Shown: positions 1 to 8,290, counted from the first letter of the stretch. The stretch is 49,811 nt of DNA from CAZFLY01 sp964519995 (GCA_964519995.1 CAZFLY010000016.1:1-49811); one strand, 5' to 3'. The notes: generated by a model not told the origin, from the sequence alone. Numbers and translations are program-made.

Positions 1-46
1 TGGCTGGAAGGCAGGTAAATGATTTGGATTTTAAGGAAGTGCAAAG

Positions 47-670
47 ATGAAGAAGAAATACATTTTGGCAATATTGTTTTTTAGTGGATTGTGGGGACTT
101 TCAGAGGCTGTCTTGGGTGACGCTTTATATAGGGCTAATGTCCCTTTTGCATCGGTTCCATTAACAATCATTGCATTTATCGTATTGGCTTTCGCCAAAA
201 TATATTTGCCACACAAAGGCACAGCGACGCTCATCGCGGCTGGTGCAATGCTTTATAAATTCTTAAATGTCCCGTTCTTTGCCTGTCACCTGCTGGGAAT
301 TCTGCTCATCGGTATTTGTTTTGATCTGATCTTCAACGTCTTTGCGATAAAGAACCGCTCCATTTCAGCAATTGCTGCAGCATATCTCAACTATGCTTTG
401 TTTGCCATCATGATTACTTATGTTTTTCAATACGAACACTGGGTGCGTGGTGGTTCTGCCGCCGTGCTAAGGCATATTGGAATATCCGGCAGTCTTACTG
501 CCGTTGCCTGTGCTATCCTGGTGCCATTGGTGTTTCGGATCGCAGAGAAACTCAAGACCAATTATGATGCGCCCTTTAATTTGCGCTGGCGATTAGTGCC
601 GGGCGGCGTGTCACTTGCTACCATCGGATTATGGGTGTTTGGCTTCGCAGGTTGGTTTTTGAACGGCTGA
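47..670 (+). CDS. Polytopic membrane protein of unknown function
   Basis: A 207-residue, very hydrophobic protein with about six predicted membrane segments, the first near residues 5-25, and a short polar C-terminus. The ATG is preceded by an AAGGAAG ribosome-binding site about 8 bases upstream. I do not recognise the family. The size and hydrophobicity resemble small substrate-binding membrane components of vitamin or metal importers, but no diagnostic motif is visible. It lies directly before a THEP1-like NTPase and a molybdenum-cofactor gene on the same strand, so a link to metal or cofactor supply is possible but is only an inference from context. The gene itself is clear; the function is unknown. 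Confidence 0.75.
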   Translation: MKKKYILAILFFSGLWGLSEAVLGDALYRANVPFASVPLTIIAFIVLAFAKIYLPHKGTATLIAAGAMLYKFLNVPFFACHLLGILLIGICFDLIFNVFAIKNRSISAIAAAYLNYALFAIMITYVFQYEHWVRGGSAAVLRHIGISGSLTAVACAILVPLVFRIAEKLKTNYDAPFNLRWRLVPGGVSLATIGLWVFGFAGWFLNG

Positions 671-675
671 GTATT

Positions 676-1209
676 GTGTCTGGAGGAAAAATATCTATAC
701 AAACCAGGCTTATAATATGGACTGGAAATAAGCACTCGGGCAAAACTACCACTACTGCAAAGCTGGCGCAGACTGCTCGTGGGCAGGGATTTGATGTAGC
801 TGGAGTTTTGGCACCTTCGGTGTATCGTGACGGCGTTTTGTTTGGATTCGATGTATGTGACCTGCGCACAAATGCCCGAGTTGTTTTGGCAAGACGAAGA
901 GATAGTGACGGCCAGACCGGTCCTTTTGTTTTTCTTTCTGAAGGGCTTGAACTCGGACGAGCTGCCTTGAGTTTGAATGTTGCAGGATCTGCAGACCTTG
1001 TTATCGTCGATGAGTTTGGGCCGTTGGAACTTAATGGCGACGGCTGGCGTAAGAATGTTGACTTATTGATCCGGTCAAGTGAAGCCTTAATACTTCTTGT
1101 TGTTCGACAGCAGTTAGTTCAGCAGGTTCAAAGTCTATATGCAAATGTTCCAAACCTGGTGCTTTCCGCCTGTGAGTTAGCCAGAACCCCACGTGAAACG
1201 TGGGGCTAA
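676..1209 (+). CDS. THEP1/DUF2478-like P-loop NTPase
   Basis: A small P-loop protein with a Walker A motif (GNKHSGKTTT) near its start and a Walker B-like motif (LVIVDEFGPLEL) in the middle. The acidic strand followed by EFGPLE is typical of the THEP1/DUF2478 nucleoside-triphosphatase family. I chose the GTG at 676 because family members begin just before the first beta strand. An ATG at 631 would overlap the upstream gene by 40 bases and is the alternative. The last residues and the stop codon lie inside a triple-palindrome element (1187-1236), so the C-terminus was probably rewritten by an insertion. Its place between a membrane protein and a MobA fusion suggests a role in molybdenum or tungsten cofactor metabolism, by context only. 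Confidence 0.7.
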   Translation: MSGGKISIQTRLIIWTGNKHSGKTTTTAKLAQTARGQGFDVAGVLAPSVYRDGVLFGFDVCDLRTNARVVLARRRDSDGQTGPFVFLSEGLELGRAALSLNVAGSADLVIVDEFGPLELNGDGWRKNVDLLIRSSEALILLVVRQQLVQQVQSLYANVPNLVLSACELARTPRETWG

Positions 1210-1236
1210 ATATTTAGCCTGCGGTTTTACCGCAGG
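1187..1236. repeat. Triple-palindrome (REP-like) element
   Basis: Three back-to-back perfect inverted repeats occupy 50 bases. CCCCACGT at 1187-1194 pairs with ACGTGGGG at 1198-1205 over a 3-base loop. GCTAAATATTTAGC at 1205-1218 is self-complementary. CCTGCGGT at 1218-1225 pairs with ACCGCAGG at 1229-1236. The element covers the 3' end and stop of the upstream NTPase gene and ends 16 bases before the likely MobA-fusion start. It resembles REP or miniature palindromic elements; it could also act as a transcriptional attenuator or an mRNA stabiliser. Confidence 0.8.
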
Positions 1237-1252
1237 TTTTGACTACAGCAAA

Positions 1253-2395
1253 ATGATCAAACTTGATGGCATGTTAATGATCGGCTCAGCCGGCGCAAAC
1301 ATCGGCAAGACAGAATTGGCCTGTGCTCTTATCAAGAAGTTCGGCACCAACAGAGGTATCGTTGGCATAAAAGTTACGGCTATACAGGCCAGAGATGGAA
1401 AGTGCCCTCGCGGTGGCCAGGGTTGCGGAGTCTGCTCGTCACTGGAAGGAAACTTCTGCATCACGCAAGAAACCGACAGCAATTCGCATAAAGATACGTC
1501 AAGACTTCTCGCAGCCGGTGCGAGCCGGGTCTTTTGGCTTCGCGTTCTAAAAGAACAACTGCACGAAGCCGCAAAGGCTCTTATGGACGTAATTGGGCCT
1601 GATGCGATTTCGATTTGCGAATCGAACTCGCTGCGTCATGTGGTCGAGCCTGGACTGTTTCTTGTAGTAAGAGGTTGTAATTCGAAAATATGGAAGAGTT
1701 CTGCAGACGACGTTAAAAAATATGCCGATAGAATTGTGGTTTCCAACGGCGGCAATTTTGATCTTAACATTGACCGGATAAAATTAGCCGATGGGAAATG
1801 GCTATTGCAGGAGCAGGCATCAGCTATAGTCATGGCAGGGGGGCATAGCAGCAGGATGGGCACCGATAAAAGCATGTTGCGGATTAACGATGTGCCCATG
1901 ATAGAGCGTATCTGTGAGCAGCTTCGCGGCTCGTTCGACCAGATATTCATTAGCGCCGATGATGTGGAAAAATTCGCTTATCTTGGCTTTGAAGTTATCC
2001 CGGATAAAATACCAGACCAGGGCCCTTTAATGGGTATAGCTTCAGCTCTAAAGGTTTCAGATAATGAATTTAATTTTGTAGTAGCCTGTGACATTCCATA
2101 TATAAATCTTTCTTTCGTTAGGAGAATGCTTACCGAAGCTAATGAAGCGGGCATAGTTGTTCCGAACGAACGACGAGCCACGAACCACGAACCACGAGTG
2201 GAGCCTCTCTTTGCGGTATACAGAAAGAGTGCTCTGCCGGCGATAAATGAGGTGCTCTTATCCGGAGGGCGTAAAATAAGCGATGTATTCGCTTGGTGCA
2301 GAGTAGAGTATATCGAGCTTGATGATGCAGAGTGGCTAACCAATATAAATACATTCGCCGACTATGAAGAATTTCAGAAAAGTGGGAAGGTGTAG
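1253..2395 (+). CDS. mobA: P-loop (MobB-like) domain fused to MobA, molybdenum cofactor guanylyltransferase
   Basis: A fusion of about 380 residues. Residues 1-185 form a P-loop domain (GSAGANIGKTE near residue 11) with an unusual cysteine cluster (CPRGGQGCGVC, then another Cys) at about 51-69. From about 191 onward is a MobA nucleotidyltransferase with the signature AIVMAGGHSSRMGTDKS and a later ACDIP motif. MobA attaches GMP to molybdopterin to make the dinucleotide cofactor used by formate dehydrogenase, which is encoded 16 kb downstream. An in-frame repeat insertion adds about nine residues (RRATNHEPR) before the conserved EPLFAVY. I prefer the ATG at 1253; a longer frame from 1193 would begin inside the palindrome element, and ATGs at 1271 and 1277 are also possible. 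The role of the N-terminal domain is inferred. Confidence 0.85.
   Translation: MIKLDGMLMIGSAGANIGKTELACALIKKFGTNRGIVGIKVTAIQARDGKCPRGGQGCGVCSSLEGNFCITQETDSNSHKDTSRLLAAGASRVFWLRVLKEQLHEAAKALMDVIGPDAISICESNSLRHVVEPGLFLVVRGCNSKIWKSSADDVKKYADRIVVSNGGNFDLNIDRIKLADGKWLLQEQASAIVMAGGHSSRMGTDKSMLRINDVPMIERICEQLRGSFDQIFISADDVEKFAYLGFEVIPDKIPDQGPLMGIASALKVSDNEFNFVVACDIPYINLSFVRRMLTEANEAGIVVPNERRATNHEPRVEPLFAVYRKSALPAINEVLLSGGRKISDVFAWCRVEYIELDDAEWLTNINTFADYEEFQKSGKV
2166..2201. repeat. In-frame simple repeat insertion inside mobA
   Basis: The stretch contains the unit CACGAAC repeated imperfectly (GAGCCACGAACCACGAACCA). It matches the low-complexity style of the intergenic repeats elsewhere in this window and keeps the reading frame. 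It adds the residues RRATNHEPR between VVPN and the conserved EPLFAVY of MobA. Confidence 0.6.
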
Positions 2396-2401
2396 GATGT
2401 A

Positions 2402-3156
2402 ATGGCTCACAAAGGTCTCTGGCACCAATTGGCTAATCTGGATCGGCAAGAAACTTCCAGACGCGCAAAATGTTTGTATCGGCCAGATACAGATGACTAT
2501 GTCGTTAGGTTCCTGAACGCCGATTATGTAGTAAATCCGCATGAGAGAAAGATTTATTCTCTGCGTTCCGATCCATCTGCCCAGCAGGCGGAGTTTCTTC
2601 AGCAGCTTTGCATTCTTGCATATTTGATAAATGCCAAAGATATGCCGTTGGCGGGAAAGCTTGTCCAAGCTGATGAACTTCCGGGCGGACAGTTTTTCTT
2701 TCGAGGCCCGCATAAACTACCCACGGAGAAGTTGGTAAAGGCCTTCGGTGATTCTCCGCAGGATATTTATAAAGCTGCCGAGCAGTTTGACGCCAAGCAG
2801 TGCGAGTTTGGGGATGCTTCTGTGCAATTAGACGTGCTGCCTCGAATACCTTTAACCGTAATTATCTGGAGGAGCGATGAGGAATTTGATGCGCGGGCGT
2901 CGATTCTTTTTGACCAGACGGCGGGTNNNNNNNNNNNNNNNNNNNNNNNNNNNNNNNNNNNNNNNNNNNNNNNNNNNNNNNNNNNNNNNNNNNNNNNNNN
3001 NNNNNNNNNNNNNNNNNNNNNNNNNNGAGCGATGAGGAATTTGATGCGCGGGCGTCGATTCTTTTTGACCAGACGGCGGGTGAGCATATACCGTTAGATG
3101 CACTGCAGGCAGCCGTGAATTTAGCAGTCGAAGCGCTGGTGAAAGAAGGAGATTAA
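2402..3156 (+). CDS. DUF3786 domain protein, interrupted by an assembly gap
   Basis: The N-terminal 175 residues read cleanly from the ATG at 2402 to the gap at 2927. Motifs such as YVVNPHERKIY and DVLPRIPLTVIIWRSDEEF fit the DUF3786 family, which is common in anaerobes that use corrinoid or Wood-Ljungdahl chemistry. Its function is not established. The 55 bases before the gap (2872-2926) recur exactly after it (3027-3081). Collapsing these copies restores one frame that continues EHIPLDALQAAV and ends at TAA 3154-3156, giving about 199 residues. Read literally through the N run, the frame is shifted and the tail is nonsense. The gene is therefore probably intact in the organism. It starts 6 bases after the MobA stop, so it is likely in the same operon. 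Confidence 0.75.
2927..3026. other. 100-N scaffold gap
   Basis: Exactly 100 undetermined bases, the usual placeholder length. Identical 55-bp flanks on both sides show that the two contigs overlap and that little or no sequence is truly missing. Confidence 0.95.
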
Positions 3157-3157
3157 A

Positions 3158-3320
3158 GCTTGCCCTGAGCGGAGCCGAAGGGTTAGGGGTCAGGGGTCAG
3201 GAGACAGAGGATCAGAATACGGAAGACAGAGTGCTGGATTTTCGTCCATTCTCCGTAGCAGGGCTACTGCGAAGGATGAAATGCCAGATACGAAACTTGT
3301 CCTCGAACGAAGTGAAGGAA
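3158..3320. repeat. Dispersed repeat cluster after the DUF3786 gene
   Basis: The stretch begins with CCCTGAGCGGAGCCGAAGGG, a relative of the copy at 31750-31773. Low-complexity GGGTCAGGGGTCAGGAG follows, then a diverged unit with GAACGAAGTGAAGGAATC near 3305-3323. No coding region is apparent between 3157 and 3724. Confidence 0.65.
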
Positions 3321-3354
3321 TCATTCATCAATAATCAATTGTAAGAAAAAGCTT

Positions 3355-3384
3355 ATACGTAAAGCGCGTACGCGCTTTACGTAT
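3355..3384. repeat. Perfect 30-bp palindrome
   Basis: The left half ATACGTAAAGCGCGT is followed directly by its exact reverse complement ACGCGCTTTACGTAT, with no loop. It lies in a non-coding, repeat-rich spacer. It could form a cruciform, bind a dimeric protein, or be a mobile hairpin element. Confidence 0.8.
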
Positions 3385-3539
3385 GCCATATTTGAACGTC
3401 AAAAAATGATTTATATCAATTGTATTCAATTACTGCGGTTTGTGTGTTTGGCACAGATGGGTGGCAGCCTCATCCGTTAGGGATGGGGATGGTTCATCTC
3501 AAGATGTGAAATTCGCCTTATGCTCCTGTGCACTGACAC

Positions 3540-3655
3540 ACCGAAATACGCTTCACGAGATACGCTGCATTCAGAAGACAGAATACAGAATTCATAAATT
3601 TCAATGGGCGAAATACGAGATACATTTAACGAGATACGCTTCGTGCTTTCCGCGC
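3540..3655. repeat. CGAAATACGAGATACGA-type repeats
   Basis: Imperfect copies of CGAAATACG, ACGAGATACGC and TTCACGAGATACG alternate with AGAAGACAGAATACAGAATT. The same motif recurs between acsB and acsC and upstream of the AcsF-like gene. No gene is supported here. Confidence 0.6.
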
Positions 3656-3724
3656 ATAATTCACAAGGGGAAAAATCGCAGATAACGTTAAAGTCTGGAT
3701 ACAGCCCTTTCTACCAGGATTTTA

Positions 3725-4447
3725 TCAAAGTTTTGATGGTGAGACTTCTGTTTCGACTTTATAATCAGAAACTAATTTTTTCAACAAACCTAATTTCCAT
3801 TCTTGAGCAGTAGGGCTAAGATACACTCTTTCTATAAGATCACTTAGGCTCACTTTGAGATTAACACCTTTTTTGGGAATTGGTTTTGCTGGATTATTCC
3901 GATCTCCCATCGCCATTATAAGAGCTCGAAGCTCATTTTCATGCTTAAAGTTTCGATCCTTATAAGTAAAAAAATCAGTGAATTTACCGAATGTATTCTG
4001 AGTGCAGCTCTCAAATTTTTCTTTTTCATATTCAATATACTGCATCACTCCTATAGTGCAAATTCTCTCATCATATTTTTGCATTTCATTTCGTAATAAT
4101 CCATAGGTTGACTGGATCACTACTCCATGTCCACTGGGAACATATAGCTCCCACATTTTTTGGGACTCCGAATCATTTACATGCCAACAATTTACGGCAC
4201 CTATCGTACGGAAAACCTTCTCCCAATGTTGCAAATTATTTATATATTGATCGCCATAGTCCCTATATGCCTCATAGACTCCAGAAGGTTGCCAAGAACC
4301 TTCATTTGGATCATCAAGGCTATCTACCCTTGTGAAATGTAGCGTAGAGGTCGTGAGCATATCCATAAACTTCCATAAGTCTATATAACGCCAGATTCTT
4401 ACATCTTTATTTTCTGGTTTTTGAATATTTGGGTCATCTTTGTACAT
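3725..4447 (-). CDS. DUF2971 family protein
   Basis: A 240-residue soluble protein that fits the DUF2971 family. It opens with WRYIDLWKFMDMLTTSTLHF and then RVDSLDDPNEG, and has a central CWHVNDSESQKMWELY followed by GVVIQSTYG. The length is normal for the family and the frame looks intact. The biochemical role is unknown; such genes often occur in defence or phage-related accessory regions. It is flanked on one side by repeats and on the other by another minus-strand accessory gene, and it interrupts the otherwise plus-strand metabolic genes. This suggests a later insertion into the locus. Many of its codons are AT-rich compared with the metabolic genes nearby. Confidence 0.8.
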   Translation of the reverse strand: MYKDDPNIQKPENKDVRIWRYIDLWKFMDMLTTSTLHFTRVDSLDDPNEGSWQPSGVYEAYRDYGDQYINNLQHWEKVFRTIGAVNCWHVNDSESQKMWELYVPSGHGVVIQSTYGLLRNEMQKYDERICTIGVMQYIEYEKEKFESCTQNTFGKFTDFFTYKDRNFKHENELRALIMAMGDRNNPAKPIPKKGVNLKVSLSDLIERVYLSPTAQEWKLGLLKKLVSDYKVETEVSPSKL

Positions 4448-4546
4448 ATTTTTCCCCCTTTTTTATAAAGTTGAATGCATACAGTAGTGTTATTTTTTGT
4501 CACCCTTTTCTGTGCACTGTCCCCAGCCATTAATATATGAATATCT

Positions 4547-5170
4547 CTACTTTTCAGTTGATTTGCTGTCTTGTGTTAATTGAACTTTCAAGCTTTGGAA
4601 GCCAGAGGCTAAGCGTTCCAAGGTTTTTGCTATTTTTTCTAATTGATTCGCGGCCTTTTGATCCCAGTTATAGTCAGCGGCATCTGTGCCGGCAAACGAT
4701 TTTATGTCTATTGGGCAGACAACTTTGTGAGAGCGCTTTCCTAAGCCATATATACGGTCACTTCTGAAAGTAACAGTGATGTATATTACATCATCACATA
4801 TACCTTTCTTTAAGCCTCCATATTGTCCCCAGGTTATAATCCTCTTGGAGTTAGGACCAAGAGATGGGATTCCATTAATAATCGGCCCATGGTTCATTGT
4901 TCTTGGAGTAGGAGCATTTTCCCCGAAACCGAAGGCTTTTTGCGGAATCGGTTTTGAGGATGTAAAAGAGATGTCCTTGGCCAAACCACGTCCGATGTTC
5001 TCAATTACGAGGATGACAATAGAAGGCCGCCTTTCATCCGGAGAGGCATAGATTATGACTTCGGGATCAGTTTGTGATCGGAAAAAAAGATAGTTGATTG
5101 CAGTGGCCGTTACTGTAACTAGCACCATCACAGCAGTTATGCAGAGTATTCCAATCTCTGTCCAAAGCAT
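4547..5170 (-). CDS. Membrane-anchored protein of unknown function
   Basis: A 207-residue protein with one clear N-terminal membrane helix (about residues 5-28, ending YLFF). A beta-rich extramembrane domain follows, containing IVILVIENIGRGLAKDISF, and then a charged C-terminal helix rich in Lys, Gln and Leu. The middle recalls the conserved NxGxGxA pattern of small membrane-anchored proteins with an immunoglobulin-like fold, but I cannot name the family. It shares strand and neighbourhood with the DUF2971 gene, and the two may form one accessory module. The region from 5171 to 5514 upstream, which separates it from cooC, shows no convincing gene. Confidence 0.6.
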   Translation of the reverse strand: MLWTEIGILCITAVMVLVTVTATAINYLFFRSQTDPEVIIYASPDERRPSIVILVIENIGRGLAKDISFTSSKPIPQKAFGFGENAPTPRTMNHGPIINGIPSLGPNSKRIITWGQYGGLKKGICDDVIYITVTFRSDRIYGLGKRSHKVVCPIDIKSFAGTDAADYNWDQKAANQLEKIAKTLERLASGFQSLKVQLTQDSKSTEK

Positions 5171-5514
5171 CAGATTTTTCTCCTGTTTTTGTAAAAGAAT
5201 CTCGGTTCAGAATCAATAGACAAATTCCACAGGGTCTCTAATTTATCATCCGGTTGTCAAAGAAGTGACTCTCAGCTTGAATGTCCTCTATTCTATCGGA
5301 GTCCTGCTTATTTTGCACCAACTAACTGCCAAATCCACAGTAAGCATGGTTATTCCGGAATCTGAGTGTTTGACTATGTTAGGCGAAAATGTTAGTGTAT
5401 GCTACAAAATGTTGACGGTAACGGATAAGAACCTTGGTACGAACAACTTAACGGTTCCAGGGTATTACGTTATGGATAATGTTGTTAAAACTGGCTAAGG
5501 GGCCAATATATTAG

Positions 5515-6321
5515 ATGCAGGGGGCAAAAATAGCAGTTGGCGGTAAGGGAGGCGTTGGCAAGACTACCGTTTGCGCAGTCTGGGCACAGCTTTTTGCTCA
5601 GGATGGTCTTGATGTTTTAGCTATTGACGCTGATCCAAATACCAATCTTGCCTTAGCTTTTGGCATACCTTCCGAGCAAAGTCCTATGCCTTTAATACAA
5701 ATGAAAGAGCTTATCGCCGAACGTACCGGCTCGGGCAGAGACGCTGTGGGAGCGTACTTTCGGCTCAATCCCAATGTAAGCGATCTGCCGGAAGAATATT
5801 GGCTCAAGGTGGGCAAGGTAAAGCTGCTGGTCTTGGGAGCGATTACGCAGGCTGGCTCTGGCTGTGCATGTCCTGAAGGCGCGTTTTTGAAGGCTCTGCT
5901 TACACACACTATTCTGCAACGGCAGGAACTTGTGTTGGTAGATTTAGCTGCCGGCGTCGAATCTATGGGCCGGGCGAGTGTCCAGGGCATTGATGCACTG
6001 GTGCTGATTGTTGAGCCGGGCGGCAGAAGTATTGAAACTGCTAACAATCTGGCGAAGATGGCCAAAGAACTGGGAATAAAAAACGTCGCAGCGATTGCGA
6101 ACAAAATCACCGAACGTTCGCAAGAAGATTTCATAAGGTCCGAGTTAAAAGACGTTGCTTTGCTGGGGATTCTTCCTTATAGTCCGTCAGTGCAGCAAGC
6201 TGATCTGCAACGGGCCTCGGTTATGAAAGCCGATGCGCAATTTATGGCGCAGTTGCAGAAGGCTAAGGACGTGTTGACTGATTTGATTGATTCGACTATC
6301 GGCTCTGAGGTCGATGTATAG
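5515..6321 (+). CDS. cooC: CooC-type CODH nickel-insertion ATPase
   Basis: A 268-residue MinD/ParA-like ATPase with a deviant Walker A (GGKGGVGKTT, residues 9-18), a switch Asp (AIDADPNTN) and a Cys-x-Cys pair at 117/119 (GSGCACPEG). That pair is the metal-binding signature of CooC and AcsF proteins. CooC dimers use ATP to help load nickel into the C-cluster of carbon monoxide dehydrogenase in the cytoplasm. This is the first gene of the carbonyl-branch operon and lies about 2 kb before cooS. An AAGGGG sequence lies 11 bases before the ATG. A second paralogue in the same operon (15885-16619) probably serves acetyl-CoA synthase. The two roles could be swapped, since the families are hard to separate by motif alone. 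Confidence 0.85.
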   Translation: MQGAKIAVGGKGGVGKTTVCAVWAQLFAQDGLDVLAIDADPNTNLALAFGIPSEQSPMPLIQMKELIAERTGSGRDAVGAYFRLNPNVSDLPEEYWLKVGKVKLLVLGAITQAGSGCACPEGAFLKALLTHTILQRQELVLVDLAAGVESMGRASVQGIDALVLIVEPGGRSIETANNLAKMAKELGIKNVAAIANKITERSQEDFIRSELKDVALLGILPYSPSVQQADLQRASVMKADAQFMAQLQKAKDVLTDLIDSTIGSEVDV

Positions 6322-6350
6322 GTTGTTGATTTATTTTTTCGGAGACGAAT

Positions 6351-6887
6351 ATGACTAAGGTCATAATGGTGGATATTGAACGGTGCTTAGCTTGCAAAAG
6401 CTGCGAGATAGCATGTGCTGTAGTGCATTCGCAGACAAAGCTTCTCGAAGAAGCTATTGCGGAGTCACCGAAACCGCGCAAGAGAGTGACGGTTGAGGCT
6501 GCCGGTGAGTTCGGAGTGCCCATCCAGTGCAGGCACTGCGAGGCACCGCTTTGCATCGAGATTTGCCCAACTGGAGCCATCCAGCGACAAAGTGAAGAAA
6601 GCCCTGTTGTGGTTGATAAGGATTTGTGTATTGGATGCAAGTTATGTATGCTTATCTGCCCTTTCGGCGTGTTACAAATCGGCCCGGAAGGACGAGCCAT
6701 TATTAAATGTGATATGTGTTTGGAACGAATGGAGGAGGGGCAGGAACCGGCCTGTGTCGAGGCCTGCCCAACAAAAGCATTGAGATTGGTTTCGCTCCAG
6801 GAGGTTACAAAGCCAAAACGTATGGCAGCGGCAAAACAACTCGTCAAAGAAATCGAGATGAAGGAAAGTAAAAACGAGGGAAAATAG
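6351..6887 (+). CDS. CooF-like four-cluster ferredoxin
   Basis: A 178-residue iron-sulfur protein with four cysteine groups: CLACKSCEIAC near residue 14, CRHCEAPLCIEICP near 62, CIGCKLCMLICP near 93, and CDMCLERMEEG then CVEACP near 125-140. This is the arrangement of CooF, HycB and DmsB-type electron carriers. CooF passes electrons between carbon monoxide dehydrogenase and partner enzymes. It sits between cooC and the FAD oxidoreductase, two genes before cooS, which supports that role. The length is normal. No signal peptide is visible, so the protein is cytoplasmic. Confidence 0.85.
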   Translation: MTKVIMVDIERCLACKSCEIACAVVHSQTKLLEEAIAESPKPRKRVTVEAAGEFGVPIQCRHCEAPLCIEICPTGAIQRQSEESPVVVDKDLCIGCKLCMLICPFGVLQIGPEGRAIIKCDMCLERMEEGQEPACVEACPTKALRLVSLQEVTKPKRMAAAKQLVKEIEMKESKNEGK

Positions 6888-6890
6888 TAG

Positions 6891-8276
6891 GTGAAAAGGA
6901 TAGTTATTATTGGTGGCAGTGCCGCGGGGATGATGGCCGCGATAGCCGCTGCCCGGCAAAACCTAAATGCTGAGGTAACGGTAATAACTCAGGACAGCAT
7001 GCCCTATCGCAGACCTGCCATACCGGCGTTGATCGCAGGCTACATTACAGGGCCGGCAGGGGCAAAAATTTTCTCCCCTCAGACATTGTCCCAGTATAAT
7101 GTAAAACTGCTTTGTCCCGCCGAAGCCACGAATATCGATCCGGAAAGTAAAATTATTTCCATTTTATCCAGCAGTAAAAAAGAAGAGAAGCTATCCTACG
7201 ATGCTATGGTGATTGCAACCGGAGCTTATCCGCTGATACCCGAAATTTCCGGCTACGATAAAAAAGGCATTTGCACCTTTACCACCTACGAGGCCGCTGC
7301 TGAAATTATAGAGACAGCAAAGAGCGCAAACTCTGCAGTGGTAGTAGGAGCGGGCTTCATTGCTCTGGAAATTGCCGAGGCCCTGATGCATAAAGGCCTG
7401 GATGTTTACTTCAACGTCCGCTCCAGGATTCTTAGAAAGCTGCTTGAACCGGAGGTTTCAGAGTTTCTCACCAAGAAGTTTGAACAAAAGGGATTGAAAA
7501 TGCTAACCGGTGAGGCAATCTCCGAAATCGGTGGAGCCAACAGCGTTGAATATGTTATGCACAAGGGCAAGAAAATAGATACGACCCTCGTAATAATGGG
7601 TGCGGGAGTAAGGCCGAATGTAGCTCTTGCCGAAAAGTGCGGTATCGAGCTGGGTACAACCGGTGCTATCAAAGTAGATAACTTCCTCGAAACGTCGGTC
7701 AAGGATATATACGTAGCAGGAGACTGCGCGGAAAGCCCGGATTTGGCTACGGGCAGATTTGTATACATGCCGGTAGGAAGTGTAGGGGCCTGTGCGGGAA
7801 AAATAGCAGGTGCAAATGCAGCAGGAGCAAATCAAAAAACCGATGGCTTCCTTCGTGCCCAGGCCGACCAGATTCTCGGATTACAGATTTTCAGCATCGG
7901 ACACAGCACAACCACTGCTGGAGAACTTGGTTTGAAGGTTAGGGTGTACGATTTAGACGCTCCTCAATCGGCAATAAAAAACCGGGGAGAAGATCCGTTT
8001 GATGTGGCGAAAGTTCTAACTGATTCCGACGACAGGATTGTGGGGGCTCAACTTGTAGCCAAAAAGCACGGCTCGCAGTTCGCTTGGCAGCTGTACAAGG
8101 CAGTGCTTGAGACGGAAGACAGAAAAGAATTTTTACAGCGGTTTAATTCGCCTCGGATGAGAGTGGCCGAGGCCTTGGTGCATGCCCTAAAGTCAACAGT
8201 TGTGGTCGAAACCGTAGGGGCAGAGAAAGCTTTAACGTTGGCTGATGAAGCTAACCGGAAAAATACAAGTTGGTAA
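6891..8276 (+). CDS. CODH-associated FAD/NAD(P) oxidoreductase
   Basis: A 461-residue flavoprotein of the pyridine nucleotide-disulfide oxidoreductase superfamily. It has an N-terminal FAD-binding GGSAAG, a second Rossmann motif (VVVGAGFIALEIAEAL) and a late FAD motif (DIYVAGDCAES). The redox cysteine of NADH oxidases is not evident near MPYRRPAIPALIAG, as expected for ferredoxin- or rubredoxin-linked reductases. The order CooF-like, oxidoreductase, cooS resembles known CODH clusters in which CO-derived electrons reach NAD(P)+. Translation starts at a GTG three bases after the ferredoxin stop, so coupling is likely. The exact electron acceptor cannot be read from the sequence. Confidence 0.85.
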   Translation: MKRIVIIGGSAAGMMAAIAAARQNLNAEVTVITQDSMPYRRPAIPALIAGYITGPAGAKIFSPQTLSQYNVKLLCPAEATNIDPESKIISILSSSKKEEKLSYDAMVIATGAYPLIPEISGYDKKGICTFTTYEAAAEIIETAKSANSAVVVGAGFIALEIAEALMHKGLDVYFNVRSRILRKLLEPEVSEFLTKKFEQKGLKMLTGEAISEIGGANSVEYVMHKGKKIDTTLVIMGAGVRPNVALAEKCGIELGTTGAIKVDNFLETSVKDIYVAGDCAESPDLATGRFVYMPVGSVGACAGKIAGANAAGANQKTDGFLRAQADQILGLQIFSIGHSTTTAGELGLKVRVYDLDAPQSAIKNRGEDPFDVAKVLTDSDDRIVGAQLVAKKHGSQFAWQLYKAVLETEDRKEFLQRFNSPRMRVAEALVHALKSTVVVETVGAEKALTLADEANRKNTSW

Positions 8277-8290
8277 AGTGAGGAATTGTT

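Noticed and set aside
1..46. Possible tail of an upstream gene (stop at 16-18)
   Set aside because: Only five codons are visible, too few to support a feature.
3082..3097. Frameshifted C-terminus of the DUF3786 protein
   Set aside because: It arises from reading through the artificial N run; merging the duplicate flanks gives the correct frame.
3440..3685. An 81-residue plus-strand frame
   Set aside because: It is made largely of the CGAAATACGAGATACG repeats and has no family resemblance.
5265..5498. A 77-residue plus-strand frame before cooC
   Set aside because: It starts at a GTG without a ribosome-binding site, has no recognisable motif, and lies in the likely control region between divergent genes.
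5376..5515. Promoter for the CODH/ACS operon
   Set aside because: Several TTGAC-like boxes exist, but none has a good -10 box at proper spacing.
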